The notes below the pieces were generated by a model. It was given only the letters and a program-made list of their open reading frames with translations. It made no database searches and was not told where the DNA came from. A stretch of DNA of 64,000 nucleotides from assembly GCF_031769195.1 (NCBI RefSeq), contig NZ_JAVHNP010000003.1, forward strand, positions 615,847 to 679,846, read 5' to 3'. Shown here piece by piece: positions 16,339 through 24,602 of this stretch. The stretch's first letter is position 1. Each line of letters begins with the position of its first letter. Origin of the DNA: Vreelandella sp031769195 (lineage in GTDB: Bacteria > Pseudomonadota > Gammaproteobacteria > Pseudomonadales > Halomonadaceae). The translations under genes were made by a program, and so were the position numbers.

Positions 16339-17050
16339 GTGAGATATATTTGGTGTTGTTGATTATTTCATTGATGATTTTTTGAGGTTCGTTAAACATC
16401 ATGTTGTCAATGATTGATAAATCAGGTATGAAACTGTTATTTAGCTGCTTATATGGATTTGAAGTGGTCTTTATAAATTTTAGAGAGATTCCAGCGTTTT
16501 TATACTTTGCGGGATTGAAAAATGATATGCCTCCTGGAGAGTTTAAGTAAGTGTCAGCCCCTATAGTTTTACATATTTCTAGTGCCCATTCATCAGGCTC
16601 TTTAACTGGCGGGATTGAGAGGTTCATTTCTGAAAAAATCTGCACATAGGTATTGATTCCTAAGTAGTTACACACGCTCATAATTGTGGAGTGATTGATT
16701 TGTGTGATTGTGGTGAACTCACCCCTTAGAGAGTTATTTATTAGTTCCTCTACGGCTTTATAGTAAGGTGCCTTTTTTTTATAATGTGTTATTTGTGCTA
16801 TAATTTTTTCTTTCCACTTGTCTATGTTGTTTATCTGAATGTTACATATTGGTGTGCGATGAGAAAATTTTTTTAAAGGAACTTTGATGTATGTCGGTGT
16901 CCCCTGCGGCCCTATTATACGATTACGCTCAATCCAGCCATGCCTAGAAAACTGAGGTGTATCAAAAAGTATGAATGTATCAGAATGATATATTAGTGAA
17001 AAGTATCCAATGTATGGGAAAAAGTAGGGCTGCATGATAGCTGCTTTCAT
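16331..17050 (-). CDS. WbqC-family protein
   Basis: 239 residues. The start MKAAIMQPYFFPYIGYFSLI followed by FILFDTPQFSRHGWIERNRI is diagnostic for the WbqC-like family. The family is common in O-antigen and flagellin glycan clusters. It is suspected to act on amino sugars (acyl transfer to the 4-amino group, for example with glycine), although to my knowledge the reaction is not firmly established. Its place next to an aminotransferase fits that idea. It overlaps the ParB-like gene by eight bases, and 173 bases separate it from the aminotransferase. A+T-rich. Confidence 0.85.
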   Translation of the reverse strand: MKAAIMQPYFFPYIGYFSLIYHSDTFILFDTPQFSRHGWIERNRIIGPQGTPTYIKVPLKKFSHRTPICNIQINNIDKWKEKIIAQITHYKKKAPYYKAVEELINNSLRGEFTTITQINHSTIMSVCNYLGINTYVQIFSEMNLSIPPVKEPDEWALEICKTIGADTYLNSPGGISFFNPAKYKNAGISLKFIKTTSNPYKQLNNSFIPDLSIIDNMMFNEPQKIINEIINNTKYISHE

Positions 17051-17223
17051 GGTCGTCTCTATTGCATGTTGGCTTTGATGCTGTCTTATAATATATTAAA
17101 ATCGTCTTCTCGTGAAGCATGTTGTCAGAATTGTGTGTTAAACTTTTTGCTTTTTTTATAGTCATAATAAAGCTCAGCTGTTGATGCTTCAGTAAGTGTT
17201 TTTTAAAACATTCTGTTTCAAAA

Positions 17224-18339
17224 TTATACGTTTTTTTGGTTTCTAATAAGGCTAATGATTCTCTCTATTTCATCTGTGTGGAGTTGTGGGTAGATAGGAA
17301 GGCATAACACCTTTTCAGAAATCTGAAGAGATTGTTTAAGGCCATTGCTAGCACTTGTCTGTTGTCGGTAAGTGCTTGCTTCGCTAATTAATGGGTAGAA
17401 GTAACGTCGGCTATAAATATTGTTTTTTCTGAGTAGAGCGTATAAATCATCCCTGCTTAGAGAGTAGTCATCTTCAACCAGTATGGGGAAGTAAGAGAAG
17501 TTGTGTTTTTCCAGGTCTGTGGGCTGGAGGGTTTTGATACCAGGGGTTTCTCTTAATGACTCCCTATAATGAGTGTCGATTGTTTTTCGATCGTTTAATA
17601 CTTGGTCGATGTGCTGAAGCTGGAGAAGTCCAAAGGCAGCATTTACCTCACTCATCTTTCCATTAATGCCAGCTGCAACGACGGTCACTTCGTTGACGAT
17701 GCCAAAGTTTTTCAAGTTGTTAATATGTTGCTTGGTTTTTTTGTCAGGGCAGATAATGGCTCCGCCTTCAAAAGTATTGAATACTTTTGTGGCATGGAAG
17801 CTAATGGCGCTTAAATCACCATGCCTCAAGATACTACCGCCTTGATCTTTAACGCCAAACGCATGAGCAGCATCGTAAATAACCTTTAGATTGTATTTGT
17901 TAGCAATTTCTTGTATTGCTTCCACATCACACGGGTTGCCGTAGCAGTGAACAGGAAGAATAGCTGTCGTTCTAGCCGTGATAGCTGCTTCAATTTTACT
18001 TGGATCGATATTAAGTGTGTTGGGGTCGATATCAACAAAAACAGGTGTTATGCCATTCCAGGTCAGGGCATGAGCGGTGGCTACAAATGAAAAAGGGGTG
18101 GTGATGACTTCACCAGTGATCCTGAGCGCTTGAAGTGCTGTCAATAAAGCTATCGTACCATTATTGAATAACGCGATCTCAGGTACGCCCAGGTACTCGC
18201 ACAGCGCCTCTTCCAGCCGTTCATGCATGGGACCATTATTGGTCAAGCGTTTACTTGCCCAAATTTCCTCAAGATAAGGAATAAATTCCTCTAAAGGTGG
18301 AAGAAAGGGTTCGGTTACATAAATAGGCTTATCGCTCAT
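17224..18339 (-). CDS. DegT/DnrJ/EryC1/StrS sugar aminotransferase, VioA-like
   Basis: 371 residues of a PLP-dependent sugar aminotransferase. The cofactor lysine is K185 in SFHATKVFNTFEGGA, and the pyridine-nitrogen Asp is D156 in YDAAHAFG. The family converts keto-sugar nucleotides to amino sugars. The gene overlaps rmlA by four bases, so the substrate is very probably the RmlB product dTDP-4-keto-6-deoxyglucose, giving dTDP-4-amino-4,6-dideoxyglucose (viosamine, as by VioA) or the galacto isomer (as by WecE). No isomerase gene is seen, which argues against 3-amino sugars. Sequence alone does not separate the two 4-amino products. Confidence 0.85.
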   Translation of the reverse strand: MSDKPIYVTEPFLPPLEEFIPYLEEIWASKRLTNNGPMHERLEEALCEYLGVPEIALFNNGTIALLTALQALRITGEVITTPFSFVATAHALTWNGITPVFVDIDPNTLNIDPSKIEAAITARTTAILPVHCYGNPCDVEAIQEIANKYNLKVIYDAAHAFGVKDQGGSILRHGDLSAISFHATKVFNTFEGGAIICPDKKTKQHINNLKNFGIVNEVTVVAAGINGKMSEVNAAFGLLQLQHIDQVLNDRKTIDTHYRESLRETPGIKTLQPTDLEKHNFSYFPILVEDDYSLSRDDLYALLRKNNIYSRRYFYPLISEASTYRQQTSASNGLKQSLQISEKVLCLPIYPQLHTDEIERIISLIRNQKNV

Positions 18340-19205
18340 GCTTCTCTCGCTAGCTGCTGGATATAGGCCCCATAGCCGTTCTTCTCAAAACGTTGGCCAT
18401 GCATCGTCAGTTCCTGCAGTGTCAACCAGCCCTGGTTAAAGGCGATTTCTTCCAAACAGGCAATTTTATAGCCCTGGCGTTTCTCGATGGTCTCGACGAA
18501 CTGTGCAGCTTCCAGCAGGCTTTCATGGGTGCCGGTGTCCAACCATGCAAAGCCGCGCCCTAGCAGTTCTACGTGCAAGTCGCCTCGGGCCAAATAGGCC
18601 TGGTTGATGCTGGTGATTTCCAGCTCGCCCCGCGTGGAAGGCGTCACTTCTCGGGCAATATCGATCACATCATTGTCGTAGAAGTACAGTCCCGTGACGG
18701 CGTAATTGGAGCGAGGCTGTTGGGGTTTTTCCTCGATACTGACGGCTCTGCGCTGCGAGTCAAATGCCACTACGCCGAACCTCTCCGGGTCTTTGACTTG
18801 ATAGCCAAAAACCGTCGCACCGTGGCTGCGCTTAGCAGCTTCGCGCAGCTTTGGGCTAAACCCTTGCCCATAGAAGATATTATCTCCCAGGACCAGGCAA
18901 ACGCTGTCGTTACCGATGAAGGGTTCCCCAATCAGAAAGGCCTGGGCTAGTCCTTCAGGTTTGGGCTGAACGGCATAGCTCAGATGAATGCCGAAGCGAC
19001 TTCCATTACCTAGCAAACGCTGGAAGCTTGCTTGATCATCAGGGGTCGTGATAATCAGGATATCTTGTATACCCGCCAGCATCAGTACAGAAAGCGGGTA
19101 ATAGATCATGGGTTTGTCATAGATCGGCAGCAGCTGCTTGGAAACGCCCATGGTAATTGGATACAGCCTTGAGCCACTTCCTCCCGCCAGAATGATGCCT
19201 TTCAT
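18336..19205 (-). CDS. rmlA: Glucose-1-phosphate thymidylyltransferase
   Basis: 289 residues, as expected for RmlA/RfbA. The N-terminal nucleotide-binding loop GGSGSRLYPIT and the KQLLPIYDKPMIYYPLS segment are complete. It makes dTDP-glucose from dTTP and glucose-1-phosphate in the cytoplasm, the first step towards deoxy- and amino-sugars. It overlaps rmlB upstream and the aminotransferase downstream by four bases each (ATGA), a tightly coupled three-gene operon. Base composition is like that of core genes, unlike the A+T-rich genes that follow. rmlC and rmlD are absent, so the cluster does not encode rhamnose synthesis. Confidence 0.95.
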   Translation of the reverse strand: MKGIILAGGSGSRLYPITMGVSKQLLPIYDKPMIYYPLSVLMLAGIQDILIITTPDDQASFQRLLGNGSRFGIHLSYAVQPKPEGLAQAFLIGEPFIGNDSVCLVLGDNIFYGQGFSPKLREAAKRSHGATVFGYQVKDPERFGVVAFDSQRRAVSIEEKPQQPRSNYAVTGLYFYDNDVIDIAREVTPSTRGELEITSINQAYLARGDLHVELLGRGFAWLDTGTHESLLEAAQFVETIEKRQGYKIACLEEIAFNQGWLTLQELTMHGQRFEKNGYGAYIQQLAREA

Positions 19206-20272
19206 GAGTGTCTCTCAGAGTAGGTTTCAATGTTGTTATCGGCATACGGTTGGGTAACTTGATTCTGTGCGGCTGCGTGTTTGCCAAGAGCCCACTCCAC
19301 AGTTTTACGTAACCCGCTGCTAAAGCTTTCTTGGGGGCACCATCCAAGCTCATGAGTGATTTTCTGGTGATCAATCGCATAGCGCAGATCATGCCCAGGG
19401 CGGTCTGCTACGAAAGCGATCTGCTCGGCATAGGAGCCCGTGGTTCGAGGTGCTAACTCGTCCAGCAGCACACAGATCTCATTGACGACATCAATATTCG
19501 CATGCTCATTACTTCCGCCAATGTTGTAGGTTTCACCCACACGGCCAGAAGCCAGTACGCAGTGAAGCGCACGTGCATGATCTTCCACGTACAGCCAGTC
19601 TCTTCGTTGCTGGCCGTTTCCATAGACAGGTAACGGCTGTCCAGCCAAGGCCTGACTGATCATGAGGGGAATGAGCTTTTCCTCATGCTGCCAGGGGCCA
19701 TAGTTATTAGAACAGTTGGTGACCACGACAGGTAGGTCATAGGTACGGTGCCAGGCCCGTACTAAATGGTCAGAGCTAGCCTTGCTGGCTGAATAGGGTG
19801 AACTTGGGGCATAGGATGTTGTTTCGGTGAACGCTGGAGCATCAGGCGTTAAATCACCATACACTTCATCGGTTGAGACGTGGTGAAAACGAAAAGCTTT
19901 GCGTTGATTGTTCGGTAATGTCTGCCAGTAATGGCGGCTAGCTTCCAAGAGCGTGTAAGTGCCCACGATATTGGTGGCGATAAAATCAGCAGGCCCGCTG
20001 ATGGAGCGATCCACATGGCTCTCAGCAGCAAGATGCATCACCGCATTCGGTTGATACCTTGTAAAAAGCGTTTGGAGAGCGATTGAATCACAGATATCTG
20101 CTTGTGCTAAATAGTGGCGCTCGTTCTCACGCGCACTGCCCAGTGCATCGAGATTAGCAGCGTAGGTTAGCTTATCGATGTTGATCACACGCCAATCGGT
20201 ATGTTTCATCAAGTAGCGTATTACTGCACTACCAATGAATCCGGCGCCGCCCGTTACAAACAGTGTGGTCAT
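19202..20272 (-). CDS. rmlB: dTDP-glucose 4,6-dehydratase
   Basis: 356 residues from the ATG at 20272. Rossmann motif TGGAGFIG stands at the N-terminus, and the catalytic pattern YSASK with the preceding HVSTDEVYG is intact. It converts dTDP-glucose to dTDP-4-keto-6-deoxyglucose, the branch point for rhamnose and amino sugars. The frame continues to an ATG at 20314, which has a better ribosome site (AGAGGG) but would add 14 residues not usual in the family; the true start could be either. It is the first gene of the leftward nucleotide-sugar operon. Confidence 0.93.
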   Translation of the reverse strand: MTTLFVTGGAGFIGSAVIRYLMKHTDWRVINIDKLTYAANLDALGSARENERHYLAQADICDSIALQTLFTRYQPNAVMHLAAESHVDRSISGPADFIATNIVGTYTLLEASRHYWQTLPNNQRKAFRFHHVSTDEVYGDLTPDAPAFTETTSYAPSSPYSASKASSDHLVRAWHRTYDLPVVVTNCSNNYGPWQHEEKLIPLMISQALAGQPLPVYGNGQQRRDWLYVEDHARALHCVLASGRVGETYNIGGSNEHANIDVVNEICVLLDELAPRTTGSYAEQIAFVADRPGHDLRYAIDHQKITHELGWCPQESFSSGLRKTVEWALGKHAAAQNQVTQPYADNNIETYSERHS

Positions 20273-20493
20273 TTGGTTAAGGTGCCCTACTACTGAAGCA
20301 TTGTGGCAGGGCATTAAAGCCCTCTGGATATCATGAGTTTGCCATAAGTCTTTTCTGTTAATTGCGTGAAAAGCGCGCTTGTATGTGCCTATGTGGTTTA
20401 TTTGAGGGTTCTTTCGTTATGAAGCGCCACCGCTCTTGCCTTTTCCTGCTAAATTCCCACTTGGGCATCGGGCTCGACGGCGGAGAGAAAAGG

Positions 20494-21177
20494 ATGGGTA
20501 AGGTTCACTTTATTGGCGGTGAGAAGGGTGGTGTAGGAAAGTCGATGACGGCGCGGGTATTGGCGCAGTACTACATTGATCACGAACGGCCGTTTTTGGG
20601 ATTTGATTGTGATGCCTCCCACGGCACGTTTTCACGCTTTTATCAGGAATACGCCTCTCCGGTGGTGGTAGGCGATGACGATAGCCTAGACGGCATGCTC
20701 TCGGCCGTGGAAGAGCATCCTGATCGCGATTTAATTATCGACTTGGCCGCGCAGTCCGCTCAGCCTATCAATCGATGGATTGAGGAAACCGATGTGTTTG
20801 GCCTGCTCGATGAGTTGGGCATGCAGGTTGTGTGGTGGCACGTGATGGACGATGGCGCAGATTCCGTCACGCTACTGTCTCAGGTGTTAACCCGTTACGC
20901 GTCACAGCCGGTGGAGGTCGTGGTCGTTCAGAACCTTGGGCGTGGCGAAAGCTTTGAGCGTTTTGCACAATCCGAGGCATACCAGCAAGCCCGTGTGCAA
21001 GGGGCTACGCTTATTGAGCTACCTCGCTTGCATGCCAAGCTCACACAAAAAATCGACTTCAATAACAGCAGTTTCTGGGCAGTAGCCAACGACCGCCGTT
21101 TGATGAACATTGCTGAACGTCAGCGTATGAAGGTGTGGTTGCGCAAGGCGTATGAGCAATTTGCGTTTATAGGATAA
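20494..21177 (+). CDS. MinD/ParA-like P-loop ATPase
   Basis: 227 residues from the ATG at 20494, chosen because it puts the deviant Walker A motif (GGEKGGVGKSMTA, core at 11-17) at its normal place; the open frame extends further upstream without a family-like sequence. FDCDASHGTF and DLIIDLAAQSA match the switch regions of the ParA/MinD class. Relatives act in plasmid partition, cell-pole or flagellum placement, or as orphan regulators; a few are called mobilisation proteins. No ParB, MinE or mob gene adjoins it. It sits between rmlB (divergent) and flagellin 2, with a strong hairpin after its stop, so its role is open. Confidence 0.75.
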   Translation: MGKVHFIGGEKGGVGKSMTARVLAQYYIDHERPFLGFDCDASHGTFSRFYQEYASPVVVGDDDSLDGMLSAVEEHPDRDLIIDLAAQSAQPINRWIEETDVFGLLDELGMQVVWWHVMDDGADSVTLLSQVLTRYASQPVEVVVVQNLGRGESFERFAQSEAYQQARVQGATLIELPRLHAKLTQKIDFNNSSFWAVANDRRLMNIAERQRMKVWLRKAYEQFAFIG

Positions 21178-21187
21178 GCTCTTTTGC

Positions 21188-21234
21188 AAAGCGCTAGGGC
21201 AGGATGCTGCTATCCATGGCTCTAGCGCTTTCAT
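21188..21234 (+). terminator. Hairpin after the ParA-like gene
   Basis: AAAGCGCTAG and CTAGCGCTTT form a perfect 10-bp stem, and inside it GGAT/ATCC can form an upper stem. Only a short T tract follows, so it is a likely but imperfect terminator. Confidence 0.65.
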
Positions 21235-21308
21235 TCGCCTGCAATTATGGTCTATAACAGCAAGGCTGCTTCAAATTGTGCCAGAGTGCGCATCTGTCTC
21301 TATGCTGG

Positions 21309-21335
21309 TTAAGTTTTCTGTGTTCCTGCCGATAG
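21309..21335 (+). promoter_or_regulatory. Sigma-28 (FliA) promoter of flagellin 2
   Basis: TTAAGTTT, 11 bases, GCCGATAG: one mismatch in each half of the FliA consensus, exact spacing, 60 bases before the flagellin start. It shows that flagellin 2 is part of the late flagellar regulon and not a silent copy. Confidence 0.87.
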
Positions 21336-21368
21336 CAAATACAGCCAACGTATAAGGGAATGTTGTTG

Positions 21369-22745
21369 ATGTCTGTTATTAATACCAATGTTAATGCACT
21401 CAGTGGCCAAAATAATCTGAAGCGCGCGCAGTCTACAATGAGTACTGCGATGGAGCGCCTATCCTCTGGCCTGCGAGTCAACAGCGCTAAAGATGATGCG
21501 GCAGGGCAGGCGATTGCTAACCGAATGGAGTCTAATTTACGTGCTAATTCGACGTTAGCACGTGGCATTAACGATGGTGTTTCGTTAGTTCAAACTGCTG
21601 AGGGTGGCTTGGGCAGTATCAATGATATTCTGCAGCGTGCCAGAGAGCTGGCTGTCCAGGCATCAAATGGCACGCTGACAGATGAAGATAGGGCGTCTAT
21701 CAATACAGAATATAAACTATTGCGTGCTGAGATTGATCGTGTAGCGCTGGGTACAGACGCTTTTGGGCAGACGCCGCTTGCTCCCTTGAAAACGTCCCCT
21801 GCCACTATTGGGAGTACGCCCAGTATTGTGGATCTGCCGATTGAAATCGATAAGTTGGAAATGTCTGGCGTACGTGCTTTTCGTTATATTCCAGAAGGCG
21901 TCACCGGCTTTCGATTATCGATAAATGATAACGGCGCCAATGATGATATTCAGATTTTTACGCGTGATGGCACACATGTCGCAGGAAGTGCAATTCCTGC
22001 GAGTTTTGACTCCAGCGTGCCAAGTGTATGGGGCAATATCGATCAAGCTAATGTGGATAGTACTTTTTTCTCAGCAGACTCTGGCTTTGAGGAAGATGCC
22101 ATATACAGTACAGGTCAGCTAAATCCAGGCACTTCAGATCCTGGCACTGATAGCACAACAACGTTTCGCGGAATGGAGATTACATACTCTGGAGATTCTA
22201 ATGCTACAGGGGCATTCGAGGAGGGTATCTCTATTGATGAGGTGACGGAGCCGCTGCTGATTTTTGTAACGGGCTCTGGTGCCTTCCGCTTTACAGAAAT
22301 GAGTTGGGAAACTCCTGTTCCGCCGCCACCACAACCTGACAGTGAACCAGTGAAAATCGCAGTATCAGCTCAATACGGTGAATCGGTGGACAGTATCACC
22401 ATTGCCCCCACTCCCGCGGATTCAACATCTCTCGGATTGGAGGATGTGGAGCTAGATCCTATTGAAAAAGCCCGTGAAGCCATGGCCAAGCTCCAAGAGG
22501 CGATGAACCAGGTAGATAACTACCGCAGCCAGTATGGTGCACTGGCTAATCGTTTTGAGAGCGCTATTAGTAATTTATCAGAGCAGACAGTGAATTTAGC
22601 AGCGGCACAGTCGCGTATTTTGGATGCTGATTATGCTCAAGAAAGTGCGTCATTGGTGCGCTCACAAATCTTGCAACAAGCCGGTACGAGTATGCTAGCT
22701 CAGGCGAATGCTACGCCGCAGGCGCTGCTGTCTTTGATAGAGTGA
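21369..22745 (+). CDS. fliC: Flagellin 2 (long form with inserted outer domain)
   Basis: 458 residues. The ATG at 21369 gives the classical start MSVINTNVNALSGQNNL and is nine bases after AAGGGA; an ATG three codons earlier is less likely. D0/D1 ends are complete. Unlike flagellin 1 it carries a large centre (about residues 130-345), whose first half, with FRLSINDNGANDDIQIFTRDG and later LLIFVTGSGAFRF, reads like a small beta-sandwich of the PPC (bacterial pre-peptidase C-terminal) type. A proline-rich linker (PVPPPPQPDSEP) joins it back to D1. The outer domain would stand off the filament surface. Confidence 0.93.
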   Translation: MSVINTNVNALSGQNNLKRAQSTMSTAMERLSSGLRVNSAKDDAAGQAIANRMESNLRANSTLARGINDGVSLVQTAEGGLGSINDILQRARELAVQASNGTLTDEDRASINTEYKLLRAEIDRVALGTDAFGQTPLAPLKTSPATIGSTPSIVDLPIEIDKLEMSGVRAFRYIPEGVTGFRLSINDNGANDDIQIFTRDGTHVAGSAIPASFDSSVPSVWGNIDQANVDSTFFSADSGFEEDAIYSTGQLNPGTSDPGTDSTTTFRGMEITYSGDSNATGAFEEGISIDEVTEPLLIFVTGSGAFRFTEMSWETPVPPPPQPDSEPVKIAVSAQYGESVDSITIAPTPADSTSLGLEDVELDPIEKAREAMAKLQEAMNQVDNYRSQYGALANRFESAISNLSEQTVNLAAAQSRILDADYAQESASLVRSQILQQAGTSMLAQANATPQALLSLIE

Positions 22746-23088
22746 CGTCGCATTTGCAACTTGCCCCAGTATGAAGTGGCAAGTTGCACCGGTGATTCAC
22801 GGCTCTGCACTGGGCTTGATATGAGTCGCTCACCTTGAACCTGCCAAAGTCATGCGGGCTCTTGCTACCTGATGAAGAAGTGGTGATCTAAGCTGTTGGG
22901 TAGATGATGCAACATAGATGGCGGTCTTGGCAGCATCGCCACTGCCTTCCTAGTTCCAAAAAATCATAAGCAGGCGGTTTATTATTTCTTTTTTGCTGGT
23001 ATCTTGTCGGCATTGCGCTGGTGGTCATTATCTCATCGCCAGCGCCTCCGTATCAGCTGTGGGCCCGAGGGCCTGATGAGGAAATACC
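22746..23088. other. 343-base intergenic region after flagellin 2
   Basis: No gene is seen. GCAACTTGCC (22756-22765) and GGCAAGTTGC (22778-22787) form a perfect 10-bp stem after the flagellin stop, but no T tract follows. A weak sigma-70-like pair (TTGTCG at 23004, CATTAT at 23026) could serve the transporter operon. The rest shows nothing I can assign. Confidence 0.55.
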
Positions 23089-23856
23089 ATGTCGAACGTA
23101 AGCCGTTTGAAAAAATCCGTGATGGCGCTCTCCTTAGGTGTTGTGGGCTTAGTGTCTGTTGCCGCTCAGGCCGATACACTGCGTGTAGGCATGTCCGGCG
23201 GTTACTTTCCGTTCACGTATGTTGAGCAGAACGAGCTGAAAGGCTTTGAAGTTGATGTGATGAATGCAGTAGGGGAGATCACCGGCGACGAGATTGAGTT
23301 CGTCACCGCTAGTTTCTCGGGCTTAGCAGGTATGTTGGAATCTGGTCGCATCGACACGATTGCTAACCAAATTACCATTACCGATGAGCGTAAAGCGAAA
23401 TATGCCTTTACCGCGCCTTACGTGTACGACGGTGCCCAAGTGGTTGTGCGTGCAGGTAACGACGCTATCGAAGGCGTTGAAGATTTATCCGGTAAAAGCG
23501 TAGCGGTGAACCTTGGCTCTAATTACGAGCAGCTGCTGCGTGAGCAGCCCAATGCCGATGAAATTGATATCCGCACCTACGAATCTAACGTCGAGCAGGA
23601 TGTGGCGCTTGGCCGGGTGGATGCCTTCGTGATGGATCGCGTAAGCGCCAGCCAAGTGATTAGCGAGCGTGGCTTGCCGCTGGCATTAGCGGGGCAGCCG
23701 TTTACTACCATCGAAAATGCGCTGCCATTCCGTGATGATGAAGAGGGGCGTGCGCAGCGCGACCGTGTCGACGCCGCCCTTTCTGAGCTGCGTGAAAACG
23801 GCACGTTAGGTGAAATATCCCAGAAATGGTTCGATACTGACATCACGCAGCCATAA
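23089..23856 (+). CDS. Amino-acid ABC transporter substrate-binding protein, cystine type
   Basis: 255 residues. A signal peptide (about 1-28, ending AAQA) precedes a solute-binding domain of family 3. The pattern ANQITITDERKAKYAFTAPYVYDGAQ is close to that of the E. coli cystine-binding protein TcyJ (FliY), so L-cystine or a related amino acid is the likely ligand in the periplasm. It is the first gene of a three-gene import operon (binding protein, permease, ATPase). A hairpin after its stop probably reduces expression of the downstream genes, which is usual because binding proteins are needed in excess. Confidence 0.85.
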   Translation: MSNVSRLKKSVMALSLGVVGLVSVAAQADTLRVGMSGGYFPFTYVEQNELKGFEVDVMNAVGEITGDEIEFVTASFSGLAGMLESGRIDTIANQITITDERKAKYAFTAPYVYDGAQVVVRAGNDAIEGVEDLSGKSVAVNLGSNYEQLLREQPNADEIDIRTYESNVEQDVALGRVDAFVMDRVSASQVISERGLPLALAGQPFTTIENALPFRDDEEGRAQRDRVDAALSELRENGTLGEISQKWFDTDITQP

Positions 23857-23885
23857 GCCAGCCATAAGCACGGCTTACCTCTGTT

Positions 23886-23916
23886 AACGGCCATGGCACT
23901 GCCACGGCCGTTTTGC
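23886..23916 (+). terminator. Attenuating hairpin between binding-protein and permease genes
   Basis: AACGGCC and GGCCGTT pair at the base and TGGCA/TGCCA above, a long GC-rich stem followed by TTTTG. It is a partial terminator inside the operon and would lower permease and ATPase levels compared with the binding protein. Confidence 0.7.
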
Positions 23917-23927
23917 TTATAAGCGAT

Positions 23928-24602
23928 ATGACGATGCTGAATTTGGAGTATATGTGGGGCCTACTGCCGGTCCTGCTCAGTTATTTACCACTAACGCTGC
24001 AGATGGCGAGTATTGCCATGGTGTTGGCGCTTATGATTGCCTGCTTGTTGGCGGTGGTACGGGTGTTGAAAATCCCGGTATTAAACGGTGCGGCACTGCT
24101 GTTTATCTCGTTTTTCCGCGGAACACCGCTGCTCGTGCAGCTATTTCTGTTTTACTACGGCTTGCCTCAACTGATTAACGCGCTGATTTCTATTAATGGC
24201 GTCACCGCGGCGGTGCTGGGCCTTACGCTGCACTTTTCGGCGTATATGGCGGAATCCATTCGCGCGGCGATTGTGGGCATTGATCGTAGTCAAACCGAAG
24301 CGGCGCTTTCAATTGGCATGACTCAGTCACAGCTGATGCGGCGGATTATCTTGCCCCAAGCCACCCGTGTTGCTACGCCGACGCTGATGAACTACTTCAT
24401 CGATATGATTAAAGCGACATCGCTGGCCTTCACGCTGGGCGTGACGGAGCTGATGGGCGCGACCCAAAAAGAGGCGTCGGGCAGCTTTTTATATCTGGAA
24501 GCCTTCCTACTGGTGGCGATTATCTACTGGGTAGTGGTAGAAGCGCTCTCATGGGGGCAGCGCCGTTTGGAAACGTATCTGAATAAGGCGTACCAGCGAT
24601 GA
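23928..24602 (+). CDS. Amino-acid ABC transporter permease, cystine type
   Basis: 224 residues from ATG 23928 (ATG 23934 is also possible; the frame is open to a TTG at 23913 inside the hairpin, which is unlikely). Five hydrophobic segments and the ATPase-contact loop ALSIGMTQSQLMRRIILPQA mark it as a HisM/TcyL-type polar amino-acid permease. It overlaps the ATPase gene by four bases. It forms the membrane channel of the importer together with the binding protein upstream. Confidence 0.88.
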   Translation: MTMLNLEYMWGLLPVLLSYLPLTLQMASIAMVLALMIACLLAVVRVLKIPVLNGAALLFISFFRGTPLLVQLFLFYYGLPQLINALISINGVTAAVLGLTLHFSAYMAESIRAAIVGIDRSQTEAALSIGMTQSQLMRRIILPQATRVATPTLMNYFIDMIKATSLAFTLGVTELMGATQKEASGSFLYLEAFLLVAIIYWVVVEALSWGQRRLETYLNKAYQR

